7,259 nt of DNA from assembly GCA_021779435.1 (NCBI GenBank), contig JAJYAR010000132.1:1-7259 (forward strand), written 5' to 3'. The position numbers and the translations under genes were made by a program. Under the pieces are notes generated by a model. The model was not told where the DNA came from. It did no database searches and saw only the letters and a list, made by a program, of their open reading frames with translations. Positions 1 through 6,526 of the stretch are shown here, piece after piece. The stretch comes from a bacterium. Its GTDB lineage: Bacteria > Verrucomicrobiota > Verrucomicrobiae > JAJYAR01. Position 1 is the stretch's first letter. Each line of letters opens with the position of its first letter.

Positions 1-1154
1 TGATGACCACCCTGGCGATCGTGCTCTCCTATCTCGGCTGGGTCGGCGCCCAGATCAACGCCCTGGGGCTGGTCTTCAACGTGGTGTCCCACGGCACGAT
101 CACCAAGCTCGCGGGCATGTGGATCGGCTCGGCGACGATCCTCGTCTACACCCTGTTCGGCGGCATGTGGGCGGTGGCGATCACCGACTTCCTGCAGATG
201 ATCATCATCGTGCTGGGCATGCTCTACATCGGCGGATCGGTGAGCAGCCTGGTGGGCGGGGTCGGAACGGTCGTGGCGCACGCCGCCGCCGCCGGCAAAT
301 TCTCGTTCTGGCCGCCGCTCGACCTCAAGGACGTCATCGGCTTCTTCGCGGCGTGGATCACCATGATGCTGGGGTCGATCCCGCAGCAGGACGTGTTCCA
401 GCGCGTCCAGTCGTCGAAGACCGAGCCGATCGCCGTCTGGGCCTCGGTGACGGGCGGCACGCTGTACTTCCTGTTCGCCTTCGTGCCGATGTTTCTCGCC
501 TATTCCGCGACGCTGATCGAGCCCAGGATGGTCTCCGGCCTGATCGACACCGACCCGCAGATGATCCTGCCGCGCCTCGTGCTCGACAAGGCGCCGCTCA
601 TCGCGCAGGTGATGTTCTTCGGCGCCCTGCTCTCCGCGATCAAGAGCTGCGCCTCCGCGACGCTGCTCGCGCCGTCGGTCACCTTCACCGAAAACGTGCT
701 CAAGCCCTGGTTTCCGGAGTGGTCCGACCGCAAGCTGCTCTTCGCGATGCGCGCCGTCACCTTGAGTTTCACCGTTCTGGTGACGCTCTACGCGGTGTTC
801 TCGCACCTCACCATCTTCAAGATGGTCGAGGACGCCTACCAGGTGACGCTGGTATGCGCCTTCGTTCCGCTCTTCTGCGGGGTGTACTGGAAGCACGCCA
901 CCAACCAGGGTTCGCTGCTGTCGATCTTCCTCGGCCTGTCGGTGTGGCTGGCGATGGAGTTCTTCGGCCCGGACGATCCGCTGATTCCCGGACAGCTCGC
1001 CGGCCTGCTTGCCAGTGCGTTCGGCATGGTCGTCGGCTCGCTCGGGCGGCAACGCATCCCGCACCAGGCGATGACCCACGAGGAAATCCTCCGCGCCCAC
1101 GGCAAACTGAGCGGCCACGCCGCGCAGCTCACCCACCACGTCGCGGCGGAATAG
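1..1154 (+). CDS. Sodium:solute symporter family transporter, C-terminal part (5' end outside window)
   Basis: This is an inner-membrane secondary transporter of the SSS (PutP/SGLT-like) family, which imports a small solute with Na+. The reading frame is already open at the window edge. The 383 visible residues contain about ten hydrophobic segments, whereas the family usually has about 13 helices in 470-550 residues, so roughly three N-terminal helices lie upstream; the first Met in the window is internal. The segment TLFGGMWAVAITDFLQ (about residues 50-65) is the characteristic SSS signature around the TM4-TM5 region. A short hydrophilic tail ends at a TAG stop. The substrate cannot be read from the sequence. 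Codons strongly favour C at third positions, unlike the downstream operon. No neighbour in the window suggests a shared pathway. Family assignment is firm; the specific function is unknown. Confidence 0.9.
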   Translation, partial: MTTLAIVLSYLGWVGAQINALGLVFNVVSHGTITKLAGMWIGSATILVYTLFGGMWAVAITDFLQMIIIVLGMLYIGGSVSSLVGGVGTVVAHAAAAGKFSFWPPLDLKDVIGFFAAWITMMLGSIPQQDVFQRVQSSKTEPIAVWASVTGGTLYFLFAFVPMFLAYSATLIEPRMVSGLIDTDPQMILPRLVLDKAPLIAQVMFFGALLSAIKSCASATLLAPSVTFTENVLKPWFPEWSDRKLLFAMRAVTLSFTVLVTLYAVFSHLTIFKMVEDAYQVTLVCAFVPLFCGVYWKHATNQGSLLSIFLGLSVWLAMEFFGPDDPLIPGQLAGLLASAFGMVVGSLGRQRIPHQAMTHEEILRAHGKLSGHAAQLTHHVAAE

Positions 1155-1163
1155 AAGTTCGTC

Positions 1164-1184
1164 GATCGCAGTCGCGATCATTTT
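1164..1184 (+). terminator. Possible weak terminator hairpin after the symporter gene
   Basis: GATCGC (1164-1169) and GCGATC (1174-1179) form a perfect 6-bp stem with a 4-base loop, followed by ATTTT. It lies ten bases after the symporter stop codon. The T-tract is short and merges with the -35 box of the tRNA promoter, so termination efficiency is doubtful. Confidence 0.3.
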
Positions 1185-1210
1185 GACATCCGGCTTCTTA
1201 TCGATATAAT
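1183..1210 (+). promoter_or_regulatory. Consensus sigma70 promoter of tRNA-Gly
   Basis: The -35 box TTGACA (1183-1188) and -10 box TATAAT (1205-1210) both match the consensus exactly and are separated by 16 bp. The tRNA begins at 1223, so the predicted start site near 1216-1218 leaves a very short 5' leader. The GC-rich stretch directly after the -10 box (TGCGCTCC) resembles the discriminator found at stringently controlled stable-RNA promoters; that regulation is inferred. Confidence 0.85.
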
Positions 1211-1222
1211 TGCGCTCCTTTC

Positions 1223-1298
1223 GCGGGAATAGCTCAGTTGGTAGAGCGCAACCTTGCCAAGGTTGAGGTCGCGAGTTCGAGACTCGTTTCCCGCTCCA
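1223..1298 (+). tRNA. tRNA-Gly (anticodon GCC)
   Basis: The 76-base gene folds as a full cloverleaf. The acceptor stem GCGGGAA (1223-1229) pairs with TTCCCGC (1288-1294). The anticodon arm CAACC/GGTTG encloses the loop TTGCCAA with anticodon GCC, which reads GGC and GGT. The T-loop carries TTCGAGA, and the discriminator base plus CCA end are encoded as TCCA (1295-1298). The sequence closely resembles proteobacterial tRNA-Gly(GCC). It has its own consensus promoter upstream and a terminator hairpin 11 bases downstream. Confidence 0.97.
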
Positions 1299-1309
1299 GA
1301 TTCTTTCCC

Positions 1310-1334
1310 AAAAGCCGCGTTGCGGCTTTTGTTT
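1310..1334 (+). terminator. Intrinsic terminator after tRNA-Gly
   Basis: AAAAGCCGC (1310-1318) and GCGGCTTTT (1322-1330) form a 9-bp inverted repeat with a 3-base loop, followed by GTTT. The hairpin with its U-rich end lies 11 bases after tRNA-Gly and separates it from tRNA-Cys. Readthrough into tRNA-Cys remains possible, because no clear promoter is visible between 1335 and 1422. Confidence 0.75.
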
Positions 1335-1422
1335 CGCGGTTCGCATCGCCTCTCCGGCATGCGGATTGCAGGCGGAGTTTCCCGGACGTCCTTTGGTTCC
1401 GGGGTCGACGATGCCCGTGCAT

Positions 1423-1496
1423 GGCGGGGTGGCAGAGTGGTCATGCAGCGGACTGCAAATCCGTGTACGCCGGTTCGATTCCGACCCCCGCCTCCA
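1423..1496 (+). tRNA. tRNA-Cys (anticodon GCA)
   Basis: The 74-base gene has acceptor stem GGCGGGG (1423-1429) paired with CCCCGCC (1486-1492). The anticodon arm GCGGA/TCCGT has loop CTGCAAA with anticodon GCA, which reads TGC and TGT. The T-loop is TTCGATT, and the TCCA 3' end is encoded (1493-1496). The gene lies 124 bases after tRNA-Gly and 91 bases before the ketoreductase start. I see no terminator in those 91 bases, so the downstream operon could be partly co-transcribed with it. Confidence 0.96.
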
Positions 1497-1587
1497 ACGA
1501 CGTTTCGCCCCCGCACCTCCGATCGTCCCCTCCCCTGGCTTTGATATCCTCCCACGGAAGACCTTACGCGCAACGGCGAAAATTCTC

Positions 1588-2310
1588 ATGAGCAGGCGGG
1601 CACTCGTTACAGGGGGAAGTGGGGGCATTGGCAGCGCGATTTGCAAACGGCTTGCCGCCGATGGATGCCACATCTTCGTGCATGCGAACGCAAACCCGGA
1701 TGCCGCCGAAGAAATTGCGGGCGAGATCATCGCGGCTGGCGGATCGGCCGAGGCGGTGTGCTTTGACATTACGAACGCCGGGCAAACGCGCGATGCCCTG
1801 GAATCCCTCCTCGAAGGGGGAGCCATCCAGATACTCGTCAACAATGCCGGGATCCATGATGACGCCGTATTCCCCGGGATGCGGACCGAACAATGGCATC
1901 GCGTGATCGATGTCTCGCTTCACGGATTTTTCCATGCCACCCAACCGCTTGTCCTTCCAATGGTCCGGCAGCGATGGGGACGGATCGTCACCATCTCCTC
2001 GATAAGCGCGCTCGTCGGCAACCGGGGGCAGGTGAATTACGCGGCAGCGAAGGGGGCCGTCAACGCCGCCACCAAATCGCTTGCCGTGGAACTCGCAAGT
2101 CGAGGCATCACCGTGAACGCCGTCGCTCCCGGCATCATCGCGACGCCGGCGACGGCAGACGTATTCGACCGCGCCGCCATCGAATCGATGGTGCCCATGA
2201 AGCGCGCGGGAACTGTTGATGACGTGTCGAACCTTGTGGGATTCCTGTGTTCCGACCAAGCGTCCTACATCACCGGGCAAATCATCGCGATCAATGGGGG
2301 GATGTTCTAG
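1588..2310 (+). CDS. FabG-like 3-oxoacyl-ACP reductase (APE-type ketoreductase, ApeQ-like)
   Basis: This cytoplasmic short-chain dehydrogenase is expected to reduce the beta-ketoacyl-ACP made by the neighbouring ketosynthase, using NADPH. At 240 residues it has normal FabG length. The cofactor motif TGGSGGIG is at residues 8-15 and NNAG at 85-88. The catalytic residues Ser138, Tyr151 and Lys155 fall at the same numbers as in E. coli FabG. The C-terminus ends with the usual ITGQ...NGGMF pattern. The ATG at 1588 was chosen because the Rossmann fold begins at once; the frame is open upstream but only overlaps the tRNA. No good Shine-Dalgarno is visible. It is the first gene of the APE-like operon. 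Involvement in ordinary fatty acid synthesis cannot be excluded from this gene alone, but the neighbours argue for a polyene pathway. Confidence 0.93.
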   Translation: MSRRALVTGGSGGIGSAICKRLAADGCHIFVHANANPDAAEEIAGEIIAAGGSAEAVCFDITNAGQTRDALESLLEGGAIQILVNNAGIHDDAVFPGMRTEQWHRVIDVSLHGFFHATQPLVLPMVRQRWGRIVTISSISALVGNRGQVNYAAAKGAVNAATKSLAVELASRGITVNAVAPGIIATPATADVFDRAAIESMVPMKRAGTVDDVSNLVGFLCSDQASYITGQIIAINGGMF

Positions 2311-2415
2311 ACGCAGCGCACCTTGCACCCGCCCCCGTCCGTTCCGATTAAAATTTTTCCAGGCAGTAGGGAATTTCCCCGCATATGCGAAGGAGATCCC
2401 CCAAAGCGATTCCCG

Positions 2416-2709
2416 ATGACGACATTCGATTCCTCACCCGCCTCCGGCCAGGCACCCGACCGCCCGGCACAGATTCGAGACCTCATTGTCTCCTCGTTGA
2501 ACCTTACCGAACTCCCGGCCGATATCTCCGGTGATACGCCGCTGTATGGAGAAGGATTGGGGCTGGACTCGATCGACATTCTCGAAGTCGCGCTATTGGT
2601 GTCGAAACGCTATGGCCTGCAGCTTCGTGCCGACGACGGCAACAACGTCCAGATCTTCAAGACATTGGGATCGTTGGCGAAACACATTGCCGCCAACCGC
2701 ACGAAGTAG
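2416..2709 (+). CDS. Acyl carrier protein (APE-type)
   Basis: This 97-residue carrier protein should hold the growing chain on a phosphopantetheine arm. The motif GLGLDSIDILE (residues 47-57) contains the modifiable Ser52, and the four-helix pattern of ACPs surrounds it. An N-terminal hydrophilic extension of about 16 residues precedes helix 1. The ATG at 2416 is the only sensible in-frame start. An excellent AAGGAG (2390-2395) lies 20 bases upstream, too far for normal spacing, so initiation efficiency is uncertain. The gene follows a 105-base spacer after the ketoreductase and overlaps the GTG of the next gene by one base, which suggests translational coupling. The surrounding synthase genes indicate a dedicated polyene ACP rather than the housekeeping AcpP. 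Confidence 0.93.
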   Translation: MTTFDSSPASGQAPDRPAQIRDLIVSSLNLTELPADISGDTPLYGEGLGLDSIDILEVALLVSKRYGLQLRADDGNNVQIFKTLGSLAKHIAANRTK

Positions 2710-3008
2710 TGGTGGCATCATTTCCAGCCCGGCTTGAAGTCCCGGCCTCCCACCCGATGTTCGCGGGCCATTTCCCGGACCATCCGATCGTTCCGGGGGC
2801 ATGGATGATCGCGGAAGCCATGAAGATCCTCAACGCATCGACGGAAATGCCATTCGCCTTGCGACACATCGAATCGATCAAGTTCCAGCGCCCGGTTCCC
2901 CCGGGGACGACCCTGGATCTCGCGCTGACGCACAAAGGTCCCGACCGGATCGATCTACAGATCTTCCAGGGTGGAGAGGTTGTGGCAGAGATCCGTTTTC
3001 GTCCATAA
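2709..3008 (+). CDS. FabZ/FabA-like hot-dog 3-hydroxyacyl-ACP dehydratase (ApeI-like)
   Basis: This small hot-dog-fold protein of 99 residues should dehydrate 3-hydroxyacyl-ACP to the trans-2-enoyl form. The segment HPMFAGHFPDHPIVPG (residues 15-30) is the FabZ-type active-site motif; His21 is the predicted catalytic histidine and Glu35 the predicted acidic partner on the central helix. It is shorter than FabZ (about 145 residues), as is usual for APE-type dehydratases of the ApeI kind, which in E. coli work as a heterodimer with ApeP. A matching ApeP-like gene is present at 5100. The start is GTG at 2709, overlapping the ACP stop by one base; a second GTG follows at 2712. No clear Shine-Dalgarno is seen, consistent with coupling to the ACP gene. 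Confidence 0.85.
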   Translation: MVASFPARLEVPASHPMFAGHFPDHPIVPGAWMIAEAMKILNASTEMPFALRHIESIKFQRPVPPGTTLDLALTHKGPDRIDLQIFQGGEVVAEIRFRP

Positions 3009-3103
3009 CCGCGTTCGATGCCGCACAAGCGAAGTCGATTTGAAGCGGGTATCGTCATCCGCATGCAGAACTTTTCCGGAATCTCGCCAAGGCAGCCATC
3101 GCC

Positions 3104-4297
3104 GTGTATCCATTGACGCTGTCGAGATTCACGTTGACCACCTGCCTGGGGGTTGGACTGGAACCCAACCGGCAAGCCATCGTTGCCGGAAGGTCCGGGT
3201 TGACCCGTCTCCGGATCGACGACGCAGACTTCGAAACCCATATCGGTGAAGTTTCCTCGCTTCTCGAAGTCAGGATTCCGCCCTCATTTTCCGGATGGGA
3301 CTGCCGCAACAACCGCCTGGCATACACGGCTTTGCAGCAAGACGCTTTCCTGGATTCGGTATTTCAGGCAGCTGCGCTGTACGGTCGCGGCAGAATCGGC
3401 GTATTCATCGGAACAAGCACGTCGGGAATCCGCGAGACGGAAGAGGCATTCGCCCATCTCGACGCCAGCGGATCTCTGCCGCCCAGCTTTGATTATCGAA
3501 AAACCCACGCTTGCTTTTCCGTCGCGGATTTTGTACGTCGGTTATTGAAGCTCGAGGGCCCCGCCTTCACGGTCTCGACGGCGTGCTCGTCCAGCGCCAA
3601 GGTTTTCCCCGCGGCGGCGCGCATGATTTCGTCGGGGCTGATCGATGCCGCCGTGGTGGGGGGCGTCGACACACTGTGCCGGACGACGCTCTTCGGATTC
3701 CGTTCCTTGGAGTTGACGGCGTTGTCGGCTTGCAAACCCTTCGATGTCGCCAGGTCCGGCATCTCGATCGGCGAGGCGGGTGCCTTTGTACTTCTGGAAC
3801 GCCCGGACCGGTCGCATACCGGGAGCGATCTGGCGCTGTTCGGCGCGGGGGAATCAAGCGACGCCTACCACATGTCATCGCCGCATCCGGAGGGATTGGG
3901 CGCGCGCATTGCCATTGCCGCGGCGCTGGAATCGGCACGGTTGTCGCCGGAAGATATCGATTATGTCAACCTGCACGGCACGGGAACCCGCACCAACGAT
4001 TCGGCGGAAGATATCGCGGTGGTCAAAACCATCGGTGGGAAGACACCGTGCAGTTCGACCAAGGGCTCCACCGGCCATACCCTTGGCGCGGCGGGCGCGG
4101 TGGAAATCATCCTGTCCGCGCTGGCGATTCAGGAACAGATCATTCCGGGCGGCGTTACCACCGAGGTAACGGATCCGGGCTTGCATTGCAACTTCGTTCG
4201 CACTCCTCGCCCGGCTGGCATACGGCGGGTTCTGAGCAATTCGTTTGGATTTGGAGGCTCGAATTGCGCGCTGATCATCGGCACGGCGACGAATTGA
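3104..4297 (+). CDS. Beta-ketoacyl-ACP synthase, FabF-like (APE ketosynthase, ApeO-like)
   Basis: This cytoplasmic condensing enzyme adds malonyl-ACP units to the growing acyl chain. The 397-residue protein has all thiolase-fold KS residues: Cys161 in STACSSS, His291 in HGTGTRTND, Lys320 and His325 in STKGSTGH, and the C-terminal SNSFGFGGSN loop. It is therefore predicted to be catalytically active. The next gene is a KS-like protein without these residues, which fits the active/inactive ketosynthase-CLF pair known for E. coli ApeO:ApeC. The GTG at 3104 has a weak AAGG at 3089-3092; TTG at 3113 is an alternative start. The 95-base gap after the dehydratase (3009-3103) holds no recognisable gene or promoter, and the KS frame is open back to a TGA at 3041. 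Confidence 0.92.
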   Translation: MYPLTLSRFTLTTCLGVGLEPNRQAIVAGRSGLTRLRIDDADFETHIGEVSSLLEVRIPPSFSGWDCRNNRLAYTALQQDAFLDSVFQAAALYGRGRIGVFIGTSTSGIRETEEAFAHLDASGSLPPSFDYRKTHACFSVADFVRRLLKLEGPAFTVSTACSSSAKVFPAAARMISSGLIDAAVVGGVDTLCRTTLFGFRSLELTALSACKPFDVARSGISIGEAGAFVLLERPDRSHTGSDLALFGAGESSDAYHMSSPHPEGLGARIAIAAALESARLSPEDIDYVNLHGTGTRTNDSAEDIAVVKTIGGKTPCSSTKGSTGHTLGAAGAVEIILSALAIQEQIIPGGVTTEVTDPGLHCNFVRTPRPAGIRRVLSNSFGFGGSNCALIIGTATN

Positions 4298-4305
4298 GGC
4301 CCGGC

Positions 4306-5103
4306 ATGGATGCATGGGTAACGGGCATTGGAATATTCGGCCACGGTTTCAACAACTGGCCAATCGCCCGGGCAATCCTGCGCGGCGAGGCGCATCCGTC
4401 TGGATCGGCCCTCCCGATCCCGCTGTGCTCCAAGCTCCCGGCAGCGGAAAGGCGCCGGGCCGGGAAGGTGGTCAACCTTGCATTGGGCGTAGGGTTCGAA
4501 GCAGTCGCCGCCGCCGGAGCGAACGCGCAAACCATTCCTACGGTTTTCGCCACCTCAAGCGCCGATGGCGAAAACTGCAGCGCGATCTGCACCGCGCTGG
4601 CGTCGCCGGACCCCGCCGACCATTCGATATCTCCCACCCGATTTCATAACTCGGTCCATAACGCCGCCGCCGGGTATTGGGCGATCGCGTCCGGGGCGAT
4701 GGCACCCTCGACGACCCTGAGCGCGTTCGATGGGAGTTTTTCGGCAGCCATCCTTGAAGCGTTATCCATCTTCGGCACCGGCGCCGATCACGTTCTCGCA
4801 ACCGTGTTCGACGCGCCATATCCCGGCCCGCTTGACCGTGCCCGTCCGATTCAGGCGCCGCTTGCAGTCGCCCTTGTCTTATCCAGGGAACACGATTCCC
4901 GAAGCCTTGCGCACCTCCACGTCAGTCTTGCCGAGCGACCGGCGGACCCGATGCGCAACCCATCCCTGGAGCCCTTTCGCCGCGGTTCGCCGCCGGCAAG
5001 AGGATTCCCCATGCTCGAGCGAATTGCCATCGGCGAACGATCTCGAGTGTGCCTGGATTACCTGGATGATCTGAGACTCCAGGTTGAAATCGACCCGATA
5101 TGA
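4306..5103 (+). CDS. Beta-ketoacyl synthase-like chain-length factor (ApeC-like)
   Basis: This 265-residue protein resembles the N-terminal half of a ketosynthase and belongs to the short KS-like family typical of aryl-polyene loci. The diagnostic motif TRFHNSVHNAAAGYW is at residues 111-125. No TACSSS-type nucleophile and no HGTGT or GHTLGAAG motifs are present, so it should not condense by itself. By analogy with ApeC it is predicted to form a heterodimer with the ketosynthase encoded just upstream and to shape chain length. The ATG at 4306 has a GAGG five bases upstream, eight bases after the KS stop. The stop codon overlaps the next gene in an ATGA arrangement. The frame is open far upstream, but that part only mirrors the KS gene and is not coding. 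Confidence 0.87.
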   Translation: MDAWVTGIGIFGHGFNNWPIARAILRGEAHPSGSALPIPLCSKLPAAERRRAGKVVNLALGVGFEAVAAAGANAQTIPTVFATSSADGENCSAICTALASPDPADHSISPTRFHNSVHNAAAGYWAIASGAMAPSTTLSAFDGSFSAAILEALSIFGTGADHVLATVFDAPYPGPLDRARPIQAPLAVALVLSREHDSRSLAHLHVSLAERPADPMRNPSLEPFRRGSPPARGFPMLERIAIGERSRVCLDYLDDLRLQVEIDPI

Positions 5104-5606
5104 CCGGTATCGACAAGCACGCGATTTCGGAAATGATTCCGCACGCAGGCTCGATGATCCTGCTGGACGGGGTCGAACGATACGATGACGAGCGGCTCGT
5201 TGCCATCACGACAAGCCACGTCATGCCGGATAACCCGCTCAGGGATATGCAAGGTCGTCTTCATATCGCGTGCGGGATCGAATATGCCGCGCAGGCGATG
5301 GCGATTCACGGCGGACTCCTACGAGCGACGGCCAGCGGCGCTCCGCCTTCCAAGCCCCGCGTCGGGCTTCTTGCCGGACTGCGCGGAATCGTTCTTTGCG
5401 CTGATTATCTCGACGAGATGCCAGGACCGCTTCGGATCGAAGTCGCGTCCCTTTCGGCGGATGATCGGGCATCGCTCTACACGTTTGAAATCCGCGCCGG
5501 CGACCGCCTGATGTTGTCAGGACGCGCGACCGTCGTACACGACGCGATCAATCCCGGTCTCTCCCCCGTGCGCGCCGCCAAAGAAGTTGCGGCAGGCGCA
5601 GGGTGA
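5100..5606 (+). CDS. Hot-dog 3-hydroxyacyl-ACP dehydratase (ApeP-like)
   Basis: This 168-residue hot-dog protein belongs to the predicted 3-hydroxylacyl-ACP dehydratase family found in aryl-polyene clusters. The N-terminal motif MIPHAGSMILLD carries His15, and GIEYAAQAMAIHG carries Glu61; these are the expected active-site regions. It should cooperate with the ApeI-like protein encoded at 2709, since E. coli ApeI and ApeP form a complex. Translation is probably coupled to the chain-length-factor gene, because its ATG overlaps that gene's TGA. The last 59 bases overlap the end of the convergent glycosyltransferase gene; the tail after about residue 150 is low in recognisable features. This is the last gene of the operon, and no terminator hairpin is visible after it. 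Confidence 0.88.
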   Translation: MTGIDKHAISEMIPHAGSMILLDGVERYDDERLVAITTSHVMPDNPLRDMQGRLHIACGIEYAAQAMAIHGGLLRATASGAPPSKPRVGLLAGLRGIVLCADYLDEMPGPLRIEVASLSADDRASLYTFEIRAGDRLMLSGRATVVHDAINPGLSPVRAAKEVAAGAG

Positions 5607-6348
5607 ATCCCACCATCAACCGGACATGCATCCAGGTCAGCACCAGGTTGTCGCGAACGTAGCGGAAATGCGAAACCCCGCCGGCTTCGCGACTCATATA
5701 GCGTACGGGGGCTCGCACATTGACCGGCCTGACCCCCTCCCAACATAGTCGAACCGCCGCTTCCGGATCGAAATCGAATCGGCGCATCCAACGATTCTGC
5801 TCCATGACACGGAGCAGAGGCGTGATGGGATATACGCGAAACCCAAACAGGGAATCGCCTATGCCCACCCCCAACGTTTCCAGGTTGGCCCACCAATTCG
5901 AAATGCGCCGCCCGCGCACGCGCAATTGCGGAGCATCGGCGCCGAATTCCGGAACACCCAGGATCATGCGGGACGGATTTTCCCGCGAAAAATTCATGAA
6001 CTGCCCGATCGATTGCGCCGGGTGCTGATCGTCCGAGTCCATGGTCAGCACATGGGTGAAGCCCTCCTGCGCGGCATGACGGATGCCGTGGAGGACCGCC
6101 CCGCCCTTCCCGCCATTTTTTTCCAACACCAGCACGCGTACGCCCGGATCGCCCCGCGCGACCGCCTCGAACTGCGCTCGGGACCCGTCCGTGCTCCCAT
6201 CGACGATCACCCATACCGGACACCACAGGGCACGAGCCGAACGAAGGGTTTCGACGCCCCGCGGCCCCGGGTTATAGCTCGGGATCATCACCAGATGCGT
6301 TTTCGAACACGGCTCATCCGGGCGATCGACAGCACTCACAGCAGACAC
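5548..6348 (-). CDS. Family 2 glycosyltransferase (APE-cluster associated)
   Basis: This GT-A-fold enzyme of 266 residues should transfer a sugar from a nucleotide or polyprenyl donor. Its motifs are VMIPSYNPG (residues 20-28), the nucleotide-binding VIVDGSTDGS (48-56), LEKNGGKGGA (75-84) and the DxD metal-binding DSDDQHP (104-110), with an acidic region FDFDPEAAVRL (191-201) where the catalytic base is expected. The C-terminus is hydrophobic and then Arg-rich (about residues 235-266), suggesting peripheral membrane contact. GT2 enzymes are common in aryl-polyene loci as tailoring enzymes; this one may decorate the polyene or its lipid anchor, but the substrate is not evident. The start is GTG at 6348, preceded by AAAGGGG nine bases away; GTG at 6339 with GAGGGG is equally possible. 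It converges on the operon and overlaps its last gene by 59 bp. Confidence 0.87.
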   Translation of the reverse strand: MSAVSAVDRPDEPCSKTHLVMIPSYNPGPRGVETLRSARALWCPVWVIVDGSTDGSRAQFEAVARGDPGVRVLVLEKNGGKGGAVLHGIRHAAQEGFTHVLTMDSDDQHPAQSIGQFMNFSRENPSRMILGVPEFGADAPQLRVRGRRISNWWANLETLGVGIGDSLFGFRVYPITPLLRVMEQNRWMRRFDFDPEAAVRLCWEGVRPVNVRAPVRYMSREAGGVSHFRYVRDNLVLTWMHVRLMVGFTLRLPQLLWRRARGRDRD

Positions 6349-6526
6349 CCCTCACCGCCCCTTTCCATTGCGCCGGACACCATTTTTCGAATTCCGCCCT
6401 CGACTCCGGCGTCAAAATCCACCCCAACGCCCCTACAAACGCCACCACCGCAGCGAACGCGAGCCTGGCCGCTACGGGAACTCGCCGGGCCGCCGGCGAC
6501 CGCCGATTCGATCCGGCGGAATCCAT
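6314..6526 (-). CDS. Possible small single-span membrane protein
   Basis: A 70-residue frame runs from an ATG inside the 3' end of the PAP2/LpxK chimera to a TGA inside the start of the glycosyltransferase gene. It is the only frame that fills the otherwise empty 123 bases between them (6349-6471). Residues 18-38 form a plausible transmembrane helix (VAARLAFAAVVAFVGALGWI). After it comes a charged segment (TPESRAEFEKW), then a Cys-rich end (CCECC). Codons in the helix are mostly GC-ending, as expected for coding DNA here. No good Shine-Dalgarno precedes the ATG, and I do not recognise a family. It could be a real small membrane protein of the locus or simply an open frame. Confidence 0.35.
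   Translation of the reverse strand: MDSAGSNRRSPAARRVPVAARLAFAAVVAFVGALGWILTPESRAEFEKWCPAQWKGAVRGVCCECCRSPG

Noticed and set aside
119..1186. Long plus-strand frame of 355 codons across the symporter gene.
   Set aside because: Arg/Pro/Ala-rich shadow of the symporter frame in high-GC DNA, with no recognisable domain.
1564..2328. Minus-strand frame of 254 codons opposite the ketoreductase.
   Set aside because: The plus strand encodes a complete FabG-like protein with all catalytic residues; the opposite frame has no family features.
2323..2354. TTGCAC and TAAAAT as a possible internal promoter before the ACP gene.
   Set aside because: The spacer is 20 bp and the -35 match is partial; not convincing without transcript data.
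3511..4305. Upstream extension of the chain-length-factor frame, giving a 530-residue protein.
   Set aside because: The extension only mirrors the ketosynthase gene in another frame; the real start is the ATG at 4306 with a GAGG site.
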